This document shows positions 1-7,438 of a stretch of 34,757 nucleotides of DNA, one piece after another. The stretch's first letter is position 1. Every line of letters starts with the position of its first letter. Source of the stretch: a bacterium (GTDB lineage Bacteria; Planctomycetota; JADGBV01). The stretch spans positions 1 to 34,757 of the forward strand of contig JAHFOS010000019.1 of assembly GCA_023261545.1 (NCBI GenBank), in the 5' to 3' direction. Both the position numbers and the translations under genes were made by a program. The notes below the pieces were generated by a model. The model worked only from the letters and a program-made list of their open reading frames with translations. It searched no databases and was not told the origin of the DNA.

Positions 1-1
1 C

Positions 2-637
2 GCCAGCGACCTCGCGGTGCGCTGGAACTGCAAGGCCGGCAAGTGCGGCTCGTGCAGCATGGAGATCAACGGCAAGCCGCGCCTCGCCTGCATGAACCGC
101 CTTTCGGACTACCCCGCGGGCACGGACATCACCGTGCAGCCGCTCAAGACCTTCCCCGTCATCAAAGACCTCGTCACCGACGTCTCCTGGAACTACGAGC
201 AGAACAAGAAAATTCCGCCTTTCAAGCCGCGCCCCCGCGATGCCGACGGCCAGCACCGCATGAAGCAAATCGACGTGGACCGCGTGCAGGAGTTCCGCAA
301 GTGCATCGAGTGCTTCCTGTGCCAGGACGTCTGCCACGTGCTGCGCGACCAGCACCGCAAGGACAAATTCGTGGGCCCGCGCTTCATGATCCGCCTGGCC
401 AGCCTGGAGATGCACCCCCTGGACAGCGCCGACCGCATCCCCGAAATCCGCAAGACCTTCGGCTCCGGCCTGTGCAACATCACGCGCTGTTGCACCGAGG
501 TCTGCCCCGAGCACATCAACATCACCGACAACGGCATCATCCCCCTGAAGGAGCGCGTGGTGGACCGCTACTACGACCCCGTGCTGTGGCTGTGGCGTAA
601 AATCACCGGCTCCGACGGCAAACGCAAGGGCGGGTGA
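2..637 (+). CDS. sdhB: Succinate dehydrogenase/fumarate reductase iron-sulfur subunit (3' part)
   Basis: This subunit carries electrons from the flavoprotein subunit to quinone through three Fe-S clusters. The gene is open at the left edge; the first in-frame codon is at position 2, so the true start and the first cysteine of the 2Fe-2S site are missing. Visible are the rest of the 2Fe-2S motif (CKAGKCGSC), a 4Fe-4S motif (CIECFLCQDVC) and the 3Fe-4S motif (CNITRCCTEVCPE, C-x5-C-x3-CP). The fourth cysteine of the middle motif is followed by H, not P. That variant and the tail (DNGIIPLKERVVDRYYDP) match the Sdh1 type known from Mycobacterium and several soil phyla rather than the E. coli SdhB type. 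The flavoprotein and membrane subunits should lie upstream. The family call is very secure; assignment to the Sdh1 type is from memory. Confidence 0.95.
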   Translation, partial: ASDLAVRWNCKAGKCGSCSMEINGKPRLACMNRLSDYPAGTDITVQPLKTFPVIKDLVTDVSWNYEQNKKIPPFKPRPRDADGQHRMKQIDVDRVQEFRKCIECFLCQDVCHVLRDQHRKDKFVGPRFMIRLASLEMHPLDSADRIPEIRKTFGSGLCNITRCCTEVCPEHINITDNGIIPLKERVVDRYYDPVLWLWRKITGSDGKRKGG

Positions 638-646
638 GGGGGCGGC

Positions 647-1072
647 TCAGGCGACCCGCTGGTGCCTGATGCCCAATTTCTTCGCCGCTGAGATGAGCCC
701 CGCGTCGGAGGTCAGCAGCGTCAGATCGTTGGTGGTGGCCACCGCGAGATGCAGGGCGTCGAGGGCCTGCAACGGAATGGCGAAGTCTCCCAGCCAGCGC
801 TTGGCCACGCGGTAATCTTCATCTTCCAGAGGCACGTGATGATAGCGCCCTTCCACGATGTGGCGCCGAAATAACGCCAGGATGCGCCTGCCAGCCGTGG
901 AACGCAGATCACCGACTCTGACCTTGCGGGACACGGCGGAATGCAGCTCCACCTCCACCAGCAGGCTGATGGTGGGGTGCTCGATGCCTGACAAAACACG
1001 TTGCACACTCGGACTGCCAGCCTCAGGGCAATAATAAGCCGCCAAAACGCTGGTGTCAATGTAGCACTTCAG
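647..1072 (-). CDS. vapC: VapC-like PIN-domain toxin ribonuclease
   Basis: A PIN-domain endoribonuclease, toxin partner of the Phd-type antitoxin just upstream. The fold shows the acidic residues of the family: D in YIDTS, E in LLVEVEL, D in LDALHLA and D in LLTSDAGL. The start is a problem. The only ATG/GTG/TTG start in this reading segment is a TTG at 1045, which would remove the first catalytic Asp (YIDTS). The codons upstream are open and read LKCYIDTSVLAAYY from a CTG at 1072 that overlaps the antitoxin TGA (CTGA). I use 1072 because it keeps the active site and gives the stop/start overlap expected of a toxin-antitoxin operon. A rare CTG start or an assembly/sequence error are both possible. 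About 141 residues, normal for VapC. Confidence 0.85.
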   Translation of the reverse strand: MKCYIDTSVLAAYYCPEAGSPSVQRVLSGIEHPTISLLVEVELHSAVSRKVRVGDLRSTAGRRILALFRRHIVEGRYHHVPLEDEDYRVAKRWLGDFAIPLQALDALHLAVATTNDLTLLTSDAGLISAAKKLGIRHQRVA

Positions 1073-1308
1073 AACCTGGCCTCCCTGCGCATCAAGCTGA
1101 CTTCAGCGCTGAGACCTTTGCCTTCACTCCGCAAAGAAGCGCGGAATTTCGTGAGATCCGGCAACCCCTTGAGCGGCCGCGTTTCCTCCGGCACCAGCCG
1201 CGCCACATCCCGACCCCGGCGCGTAATCACCACGGTGGCGCCATGGGTCGCTTCATCCACCAAGTCCCCAAGACGCCGTCGCGCCTCTTTCAGGCTCACC
1301 TTGTTCAT
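1069..1308 (-). CDS. Phd/YefM-family antitoxin
   Basis: A 79-residue antitoxin of the Phd/YefM (prevent-host-death) type, expected to bind and block the PIN toxin encoded next and to repress the shared promoter. The N-terminus (MNKVSLKEARRRLGDLVDEA) followed by VVITRRGRDVARLVP is the diagnostic Phd pattern: helix, short strand, then the R-G-R/K turn. The C-terminal part (RPLKGLPDLTKFRASL onwards) would be the flexible toxin-binding tail. ATG start at 1308 with a GGAG about 8 nt upstream. The TGA overlaps the proposed toxin start, so the two are likely translationally coupled. An AT-rich palindromic region lies directly upstream (1321-1348). Confidence 0.9.
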   Translation of the reverse strand: MNKVSLKEARRRLGDLVDEATHGATVVITRRGRDVARLVPEETRPLKGLPDLTKFRASLRSEGKGLSAEVSLMRREARF

Positions 1309-1320
1309 CAGCCATCTCCA

Positions 1321-1361
1321 AAGTTAGCACTTAAAGTTTACACTTTAAATCCCTGGGTCAA
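1321..1361 (-). promoter_or_regulatory. Promoter/operator of the phd-vapC pair
   Basis: Two back-to-back palindromes AAGT-N4-ACTT share this AT-rich stretch: AAGT tagc ACTT at 1321-1332 and TTAAAGT ttac ACTTTAA at 1331-1348, the second a perfect 7-bp inverted repeat. On the minus strand a TTGACC (1361-1356) lies 15 nt from TAAACT (1340-1335), so the palindromes cover the -10. This is the arrangement expected for autorepression by the antitoxin. The -35/-10 assignment is weak because of the short spacer; the palindromes are seen directly. Confidence 0.55.
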
Positions 1362-1397
1362 GGCGCTGACGACACAGCAATCCGCGCCTCCTGGGGG

Positions 1398-1913
1398 CTA
1401 ATCCGCTATGCCAAGTTCCGCTTCGCAGTAGCGGCAGTTTTTTTCGCCAGGGGCGGCGTTATAGACCGCACCGCAACCCGCGCAGTTCGTCGTGCGCGCC
1501 AGCAACGCGGTCCAGAGCTCAGCGATGCGCGCCGGGCTCAGGCCCGCGATCTCCAGGGCGAAGCGGCTCATGGGGTGCAGGCGGTCCTCGCGCTTGAAGG
1601 TGCCGACCATGGCTTGCAGGCACTTCTCCATGTCCGCCCGGGTGGCGACCCCGGCGGCGATGGCCGCTTTGGCGAATTCGCGCGCCGCAAGCAATTCGCG
1701 GCGGAACAGCGCCTCGCGGCGGCGGCGCTTCTGGAGCTGTACGGCGGCGGCGAGCTGTTCGATGGTGATGAGCCGCTCGCGCAGCAGCAATTCGCCGATG
1801 GGCTTGGGCTCCGTCTTCTGTTGTTCCAGGGCGCGCGCGACGTCGCCGTCGCGGGCGTGGCCGAGTTCCACCAGGATTTTTCCCAGGAGATAGCGATCCG
1901 GAGCGGTCTTCAA
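1398..1913 (-). CDS. Small protein with GspE/PilB N-terminal-like domain and C-terminal zinc ribbon
   Basis: A 171-residue protein of unknown function. Residues about 8-62 (LGKILVELGHARDGDVARAL, then PIGELLLRERLITIEQLAAA) repeat the helical pattern of the MshEN/GspE-N domain of type II secretion and type IV pilus ATPases, but no ATPase follows. A basic, Arg-rich helix (QKRRRREALFRREL) comes next. The last 30 residues hold CAGC and CRYC, a two-knuckle zinc ribbon. The start is a TTG at 1913 overlapping the upstream TGA (TTGA), with GGAG 6 nt before it, so it is translationally coupled to the HAD phosphatase gene. It is the last gene of the HU-glmS-HAD operon. In other proteins the GspE_N domain binds c-di-GMP or a partner protein; either is possible here but unproven. 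Confidence 0.75.
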   Translation of the reverse strand: MKTAPDRYLLGKILVELGHARDGDVARALEQQKTEPKPIGELLLRERLITIEQLAAAVQLQKRRRREALFRRELLAAREFAKAAIAAGVATRADMEKCLQAMVGTFKREDRLHPMSRFALEIAGLSPARIAELWTALLARTTNCAGCGAVYNAAPGEKNCRYCEAELGIAD

Positions 1914-2749
1914 CTCCAGCTCCGGTAGAACTCCAGGCAGGCCTCGCCGAAGGGAAGACCGGAAATGCGGCCGCCTTTGCCGCGGCAGGCGGTCTTCACC
2001 TTTTCATGGGAATTGGCGGGACAGCAGACGTGGTCGAGGAATTCGAAAATTGAGAGGTCGTTCAGGCTGTCGCCGATGGCCGCGGCTTCCGCGAGCGGGA
2101 TGCCGAGGTGGCGGCACAAGATTTCGGCGCCGGTGGATTTATGCACGCCGGCGGTCACGTCCACGAAACGCGGCGTGAAACAGAAATGCAGTTCGCCACA
2201 ATCCGGGAAATTGCGGAGGATCTCCGCGCGCAGCGCAGCCAGCACCTCTTCAGGCGCAGCCCGGGGCGGGACGGGAACGGAAAGGTTGGCCTCTTTGTCC
2301 AAGGCCGGCATTTCCACGCCGAAACGGCGCTCCAGGCCGCGATGCCCCTCGCGGCGATACCAGGCCAAGAGATCCTGCACGCGCGTGAGCTCCCCGTAAC
2401 CGCGGGCCGCCGCGGTGAACCCCAGGCGGCTGGCAAGTTCTCCGAGGTCCATGCGCCGGCCACCCACCAGGTCGTAACCGAAGGCGCAGTGTTCCAGCAA
2501 CAGGTAGCGCAGCTTGGGGCCGCGCAGCTTGTCGGCGATGTAGAGCGTGTCCGCCAGCCCCCGGCCCGAGTTCACGGCCACCACCTCCACCCTGGAAGCG
2601 GCGATGGCGCGCGCGATGGCCTCCAGCATGCGCTCCTGCCCTGAACTCAGCACGCCCACCGCGCCGGGGGGAAAATCTTCCCCGTCCTCGGGGTTCAGGC
2701 AGCCGTCGAGATCCTGAAAAACGATGCGCGGAGCCCGCCGATCACTCAA
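1910..2749 (-). CDS. HAD-superfamily (Cof/MPGP-like) sugar phosphatase
   Basis: A cytosolic HAD-fold phosphatase, about 279 residues. Motif I is FQDLDG (nucleophile Asp13 and general acid Asp15 from the chosen start), the motif III lysine is probably in HKSTG, and motif IV is GDSLNDLS. The large insert between motifs I and III is the C2-type cap seen in Cof-like, sucrose-phosphate and mannosyl-3-phosphoglycerate phosphatases. The substrate cannot be read from the sequence, but coupling to glmS suggests a sugar phosphate. The frame stays open into glmS (to 2812), but those residues are out-of-frame glmS; the TTG at 2749, which overlaps the glmS stop by 8 nt and begins three residues before DRRAPRIVFQD, is the sensible start. 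The end overlaps the next gene by 4 nt. Confidence 0.88.
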   Translation of the reverse strand: MSDRRAPRIVFQDLDGCLNPEDGEDFPPGAVGVLSSGQERMLEAIARAIAASRVEVVAVNSGRGLADTLYIADKLRGPKLRYLLLEHCAFGYDLVGGRRMDLGELASRLGFTAAARGYGELTRVQDLLAWYRREGHRGLERRFGVEMPALDKEANLSVPVPPRAAPEEVLAALRAEILRNFPDCGELHFCFTPRFVDVTAGVHKSTGAEILCRHLGIPLAEAAAIGDSLNDLSIFEFLDHVCCPANSHEKVKTACRGKGGRISGLPFGEACLEFYRSWS

Positions 2750-4574
2750 CGGTGACGCTTTTCGCCAAGTTGCGCGGCTGGTCAATGTCGCGGCCCAGCT
2801 CGCGGGCCACATAGTAGCTCAGGAGCTGCAGGTAGATGACGCTCAAGAACGGCGTGAGCTCGGGATCGCAGCGCGGGATGTAGAACACCTCATCCGCCCC
2901 CTTGCGCACTTCCTCGTCGCCCTCGGTGGCCACCGCGATGATGGGGCCGCCGCGCGCCTTCACCTCCTGCATGTTGCTGAGGTTCTTGGCCTTGAGCCCG
3001 TCGTCCGGGCAGACGAACACCGACATGGTCTTGCCGTCCACGAGCGCGATGGCCCCGTGCTTCATCTCAGCCGAAGAATAACCTTCGGCGAAAACGTAGG
3101 CCACCTCCTTCATCTTGAGGGCGCCCTCCAAGGCCACCGGATAGTTGAGCCCACGGCCCATGTAGAGATAGCGCTCGAAGTGCTTGGATTTCTTGGCCAC
3201 GCGCTCCACCGCCGCCGCGTTCTTGAGCACCCGGCGCACCAGGTCGGGGATGGCGGCGAAGTCCTCCACCAGGCGGATGCCGCGCTCCTGCGAGAGGTCG
3301 CGCGAGCGCGCCAGCAGGATCGTCAGCATGGTGATGGCGGCGAGCTGCGAGGTGAAGGCCTTGGTGGAGCACACCGAAATCTCGGGTCCGGCGTGGATGT
3401 AGATGCCGCGGCCCAGGAGGCGCGCCATGCTCGAACCCACCACGTTGCAGATGCCGATGACGTGGCCGCCCTTGTTCTTGATCTCCTTGAGGGCCGTGAT
3501 GGTGTCCGCCGTCTCCCCGGACTGCGAGATGCCCACGTAGAGCGTGTTCTTGCGCACGATGGGGTTGCGGTACTTGAGTTCCGGCGCCACGTCGGAGGAG
3601 CAACTGATGCGCGCCAGGCGTTCCATGAGGTAAACGCCGGCGAGTCCGGCGTGGTAGGAGGTACCGCAGCCGATGAAGCACACCTGGTCAATATCCAGGA
3701 ATTCGCGCACGTCCATGTGGATGCCGCCCAGCTTGCAGTTGCCCTCTTCCGGCAGCAGCCGCCCGCTCATGGCCCGCGCCAGGGATTCCGGCTGCTCGAA
3801 GATTTCCTTGAGCATGAAGTGCGGATGGCCGCCTTTATTCACGTCGCGCTGCTGCACGTCAATGGCTTCGAGCTCCTTGGAGATGGCCCCGCGCTCCAAA
3901 TGGCGCGTCTGGTAGCCGCCATCGCTGATGATCACCATCTCGTGGTCTTCCAGGTGAACCACCTTGGAGAAGTGGGTGGCGAAGGCCACCACATCCGAGG
4001 AGACGATGATCTCGCCCTCGCCGACGCCGAAACACAAGGGCGAGCCATTGCGCGCGCCGATGAGCATGCTGGGGTGGTCGGAATGAATGAACAGCAGGCC
4101 ATAGGTGCCCTGCAGGCGCCGCAGACAACGTTTCACCGCTTCATCAAAGGACAACTTCTCCTGCTTCATGAGCTGGGAGGTGAGCTGCGCCACCACCTCC
4201 GAGTCGGTCTGGGAAACAAACACGACGCCCTGCCCTTCAAGCTCGCGCTTCAGGTCCTCGTAGTTTTCGATGATGCCGTTGTGGACGATGGCGATTTTCC
4301 CGTCGGCGGAAAGGTGCGGATGCGCGTTGACGTCGGAAGGCGCGCCGTGCGTGGCCCAGCGGTTGTGGCCGATACCGAGGCCCGAGGAGGGCAAAGCGCG
4401 GATCTCGGGCTCCACTCGGGCCATCTTCCCCTTGCGCTTGACGACCTTGAGACCGCTGCCATTGAGCACGGCCACGCCGATGCTGTCATAGCCGCGGTAC
4501 TCGAGCCTTTTGAGTCCCTCGACGAGCAGCGGGACGCAGTTGCCCCGTCCGATATAGCCGACTATGCCGCACAT
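2742..4574 (-). CDS. glmS: Glutamine-fructose-6-phosphate aminotransferase (isomerizing)
   Basis: GlmS makes glucosamine 6-phosphate from fructose 6-phosphate and glutamine, the first step toward UDP-GlcNAc, peptidoglycan and LPS. The 610-residue length is typical. The N-terminal glutaminase domain starts MCGIVGYIG, with Cys2 as nucleophile after removal of Met, and continues EYRGYDSIG and NGIIENY. Two SIS sugar-isomerase domains follow (GCGTSYHAG, SQSGETADT, CSTKAFTSQL). The C-terminus ends with the family hallmark PRNLAKSVTVE. The ATG at 4574 lies inside the end of the HU-like gene (13-nt overlap), and the stop overlaps the HAD gene, so this is the core of a tightly packed operon. No sign of a glmS ribozyme: there is no leader between it and the upstream gene. 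Confidence 0.98.
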   Translation of the reverse strand: MCGIVGYIGRGNCVPLLVEGLKRLEYRGYDSIGVAVLNGSGLKVVKRKGKMARVEPEIRALPSSGLGIGHNRWATHGAPSDVNAHPHLSADGKIAIVHNGIIENYEDLKRELEGQGVVFVSQTDSEVVAQLTSQLMKQEKLSFDEAVKRCLRRLQGTYGLLFIHSDHPSMLIGARNGSPLCFGVGEGEIIVSSDVVAFATHFSKVVHLEDHEMVIISDGGYQTRHLERGAISKELEAIDVQQRDVNKGGHPHFMLKEIFEQPESLARAMSGRLLPEEGNCKLGGIHMDVREFLDIDQVCFIGCGTSYHAGLAGVYLMERLARISCSSDVAPELKYRNPIVRKNTLYVGISQSGETADTITALKEIKNKGGHVIGICNVVGSSMARLLGRGIYIHAGPEISVCSTKAFTSQLAAITMLTILLARSRDLSQERGIRLVEDFAAIPDLVRRVLKNAAAVERVAKKSKHFERYLYMGRGLNYPVALEGALKMKEVAYVFAEGYSSAEMKHGAIALVDGKTMSVFVCPDDGLKAKNLSNMQEVKARGGPIIAVATEGDEEVRKGADEVFYIPRCDPELTPFLSVIYLQLLSYYVARELGRDIDQPRNLAKSVTVE

Positions 4575-4870
4575 CCCCCGAGGGTATCCTTAAAGGCCTT
4601 GCTCATGCGAAAGGCGACCTTGACCGAGGCCTTGATCTGCAGGGCCTCTCCGGTCTTGGGATTGCGACCCGTGCGCGCGGCGCGATGGCTGCGCTTGAAG
4701 GCGCCGAAGCCGCTGATATTGAGCCCCTCGCCCTCCGCGCGCGTCGCCAGCGCCATGATGCCATCGATCACGCCGTTCACGGCCCTCTCGGCCTCGACCC
4801 GCGAGAGATAGACGGGCTCCTTGCCGTTGGCGTTGCAGAGGTGGTCCACGAGGTCTTTCTTGGTGTACAT
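4562..4870 (-). CDS. HU/IHF-family DNA-binding protein
   Basis: A 102-residue nucleoid-associated protein of the HU/IHF family that bends DNA as a dimer. The N-terminal helices (MYTKKDLVDHL), the GFGAF turn near residue 51 and the beta-arm (RTGRNPKTGE) are all present, followed by VAFRMSKAFKD. The N-terminal helix has a short insert around NANGKEPVYLSR compared with E. coli HU. ATG at 4870 has AGGA about 9 nt upstream. The frame stays open further upstream, but that part is not HU-like. It is the first gene of the operon leading to glmS, overlapping it by 13 nt. Pairing of an HU gene with glmS is unusual and suggests co-expression with growth. Confidence 0.93.
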   Translation of the reverse strand: MYTKKDLVDHLCNANGKEPVYLSRVEAERAVNGVIDGIMALATRAEGEGLNISGFGAFKRSHRAARTGRNPKTGEALQIKASVKVAFRMSKAFKDTLGGCAA

Positions 4871-4945
4871 GGATGGCGGTCCTAAAAAGGTATTCTCCCA
4901 ATTTAAAGGGGCCCGCCAGCCCTCCAGTCCCCAGCCCATGGGGTT

Positions 4946-7066
4946 TTGAGTCATGCGCCTAAAATCCCCGGTGTGAAACCCAGCCTGATCTTGCAAATCT
5001 TGGCGGCCCTGGGCCTGTTGTTCTGCCTGGCGCTGCCATTTCTGATCACCCCTTCTCCCCTTGGGGAAGAGGGGGAACTTGCCATCGAAGAAGTGCTGGA
5101 GGCGGTGGAGCCCGTTCCAGATCCCTTGGCGGTGGGGGCAAGCGAGAAAATTCCAGATCCCTCTGTTTCCCCTATCTTACCGCAACCGGACGATCTTCTC
5201 AAGGCCGGTCCCATGCAGGGCGAACCCACTCCAGAAATCAGCGTCATGCAAAAACTTCTTTCCCATCCGGCCCTGAAACGGCGGCCTGATATTGCGAGCG
5301 ATCTGACTTCCGGTGGCAATGCCGCTGTCCCGGTCGGCGCGGGCTCAGCTACGGAAAATTCGGAAGTTGCGACACCGATGATTCTCAGCCTAGCCAATTT
5401 CTACGCCCAAATCATTCACCCCGACGGAACACCCGCCAGCGGGATCGGCATCGAAGCGCTGCCCGTAGGAGTCCCGGAACCTCTGCGCACGCTCAGCGAT
5501 CCCGAAGGCCGTATTATTATTTCCGGCTTGCCCATGCACACTGTTTTCGCCCTTGAAGCCGTGTCCATTCGTGGCGAACGCCAACGCCTCGGCGGGGACA
5601 TCCTTGCCGACCGACCGATCCTCAGCGGCGGCGTGTACGTCTGGGATCCCAAGGCCACTTTCACCGTGAAGGTGCGCGCCTTGGGGCTGCCTCTGCGTGG
5701 AGCCAGCGTCACCCTCACGGATGCTGGGCTCTCGCCCATGAGCCGGGCCACGAGCGAAGAAGGCCGAGCTGTATTTGACGGTCTGACAGCGGTCGCCAAA
5801 CCCATTTTAAGCATTTTTCACCCGCTCTACGAGCGCATCGAAACTCCGCTGGAGCCCGGCGCTGTGCGCTCCGGAACCCGCGCCTTCGATCTTGTTCCCC
5901 GATCCGGAGTTGACGTGCATCTCGTGGGCCCGGATTTTTCCCGCGGCCTACACGTGCGCTCATGGATGGCGACGCAAAAAGCGAGCCTGCTGCTGCCGGA
6001 CGAGCTTCCAGGCAACGCGTGCGGGGAAATCCTCTACAATGGCGCGCTGCGTTTTTCCGCGCCGCCCGCTGGGCCTTTCTGGATCGGCGTCGGTGAGCTG
6101 CCGGCCCCCTGGGGAGCGGGGCTCTACGGCCCTTACTACACGACAGCCGCCGGGACCTTGGAAATCCGCCTCGAAGAAACCGGACCCCTGGAAGTGCGGC
6201 TCCGGAATGAAAGAAATCCAAAATGGTGGAACGTACTGTTGTCAGCGGTGGATCTCGAACACCAGGCCGCCGCGGAAATGCGATCCGACCTGCTAACGGG
6301 GCCCACTTCCCCTCCCCTGCATCTCGCTCCAGGCCACTACCGCCTGCAAGTGCTGGCTGAAGATCGTGAAATCTATGACGAGGTTTTCCTGCACGACGGG
6401 CGCGCGCGCACCCTTGAGGTGCTCCTCCAACCCCGGCCCCCGCTTCATCTCCTGGGAGGCGCCGTGGGCAGCTACCTCGTCTCCAGCAGCTTTTCCCTCG
6501 CCGCTTCCGAGCACGACTTCCACCACGGCCCGATGTGCCATAGCTTCAACAAGGACCTGCTCGCTCATCTCGGCGGCGAAGCCGTCTTCGCCGCCGCTAA
6601 TGGCGCACGCTACCCCGCGCTCGATCCCGACGCGGAGCCCACGGCTTGGCGCGAGGCCCAAACCGATAACGACGGCCAGCTCGATCTCAAAAAAGCCGTT
6701 CCCGGAGGGCCGGTGGACTACGCGGTGGCCTACGCGCAGTTCGAAGTCGAGAGTTTCTCGGCGCGCAATATTCTGTTGGGCGTGATGTCGGATGGCGGCA
6801 TCCAAGGCTGGCTCAATGGAGAACTCGTGTTCCGCACGCACGCGGCGCGTCCGCTCTCAGCGCAAGATCACGAATTCGCCCAGGTGCGGCTGCGGCCGGG
6901 CCGCAATCGCTTCAACTTCAAGGTGGACCATGCCGAAGGCCCCTGGCGACTGCGCGTGCGCCTGCTGCGGCCCACCACCGCTGAGCCTCTGCCCGACCTG
7001 AACTATTTTCCCGACGGCGGGACCACGCCGCTGTTTTATCCTTCCAACCCCCCGCCCGTCCATTAA
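4946..7066 (+). CDS. Large membrane-anchored protein with beta-sandwich domains, unknown function
   Basis: A roughly 700-residue envelope protein that I do not recognise as a whole. Residues about 12-35 form one hydrophobic segment (ILQILAALGLLFCLALPFLI), a membrane anchor or uncleaved signal. A Pro/Glu-rich stretch follows. Then come at least two carboxypeptidase-regulatory/CNA-B-like units (GTPASGIGIEALPVG...SDPEGRIIISGLP; LRGASVTLTDAG...SEEGRAVFDGLT). The last 130 residues resemble a galactose-binding-like module (GWLNGELVFRTH...VRLRPGRNRFNFKV...WRLRVRLL). The start is TTG 4946 or GTG 4973; the second gives a shorter tail before the hydrophobic segment. Neither has a convincing ribosome-binding site. 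It diverges from the HU-like gene, and its stop overlaps the hicB stop on the other strand (TTAA). Probably exported and carbohydrate- or surface-related, as an inference only. Confidence 0.85.
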   Translation: MSHAPKIPGVKPSLILQILAALGLLFCLALPFLITPSPLGEEGELAIEEVLEAVEPVPDPLAVGASEKIPDPSVSPILPQPDDLLKAGPMQGEPTPEISVMQKLLSHPALKRRPDIASDLTSGGNAAVPVGAGSATENSEVATPMILSLANFYAQIIHPDGTPASGIGIEALPVGVPEPLRTLSDPEGRIIISGLPMHTVFALEAVSIRGERQRLGGDILADRPILSGGVYVWDPKATFTVKVRALGLPLRGASVTLTDAGLSPMSRATSEEGRAVFDGLTAVAKPILSIFHPLYERIETPLEPGAVRSGTRAFDLVPRSGVDVHLVGPDFSRGLHVRSWMATQKASLLLPDELPGNACGEILYNGALRFSAPPAGPFWIGVGELPAPWGAGLYGPYYTTAAGTLEIRLEETGPLEVRLRNERNPKWWNVLLSAVDLEHQAAAEMRSDLLTGPTSPPLHLAPGHYRLQVLAEDREIYDEVFLHDGRARTLEVLLQPRPPLHLLGGAVGSYLVSSSFSLAASEHDFHHGPMCHSFNKDLLAHLGGEAVFAAANGARYPALDPDAEPTAWREAQTDNDGQLDLKKAVPGGPVDYAVAYAQFEVESFSARNILLGVMSDGGIQGWLNGELVFRTHAARPLSAQDHEFAQVRLRPGRNRFNFKVDHAEGPWRLRVRLLRPTTAEPLPDLNYFPDGGTTPLFYPSNPPPVH

Positions 7067-7386
7067 GCCAGTGCTTGCCTCAAGGTCTCGACGATCTTCT
7101 CGTTGAGGCTGAGGCCCTCGCTGTCGGCTTTGGCGGCGAGCTTGGCGTGCATGTCGCTGGGCATCCGCAGGTGGAGCTTGCCGCTGTAGGGCTTTTCAGG
7201 GGCGTCTCCGAACTTCTTACAGGCTTCCAGATAGGCATCAACGGACTCCTTGAAGAACTTCTCCATCTCATCGATGGATTTTCCCTCAAAGTGGATCACG
7301 TCACGAATACCCGCGATGCGACCATAAAGCATCCGGTCCTCGTTATCGAGGCGAATGTTGGCCGTATATCCCTTATAGGTCATCAT
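7063..7386 (-). CDS. hicB: HicB-family antitoxin
   Basis: A 107-residue antitoxin for the HicA toxin encoded upstream. Residues 1-60 form the partial RNase-H-like HicB fold (YKGYTANIRLDNEDRMLYGRIAGI, then the EGKSIDEMEKFFKESVDAYLE helix). The last 40 residues (KLHLRMPSDMHAKLAAKADSEG, then LNEKIVETLRQAL) are a ribbon-helix-helix DNA-binding domain that should autorepress the operon. Start at the first of two ATGs (7386); no strong Shine-Dalgarno is seen, so coupling with hicA, 52 nt away, is possible. The stop codon overlaps the stop of the 706-residue gene on the other strand. Base composition is more AT-rich than the neighbours, which suits an acquired module. Confidence 0.92.
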   Translation of the reverse strand: MMTYKGYTANIRLDNEDRMLYGRIAGIRDVIHFEGKSIDEMEKFFKESVDAYLEACKKFGDAPEKPYSGKLHLRMPSDMHAKLAAKADSEGLSLNEKIVETLRQALA

Positions 7387-7438
7387 GGTAGTATCAATAA
7401 TATAGTGCAAAAAAATGCGCATCACAGCGGTTGCGCGT

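Noticed and set aside
2724-4811. 695-residue open frame on the plus strand
   Set aside because: It is the antisense shadow of glmS and the HU-like gene; the translation is rich in His/Gly/Val with no family pattern, while the minus strand gives a perfect GlmS.
4575-4870. Possible glmS ribozyme or leader upstream of glmS
   Set aside because: glmS overlaps the end of the HU-like gene, so there is no untranslated leader, and no ribozyme core is seen.
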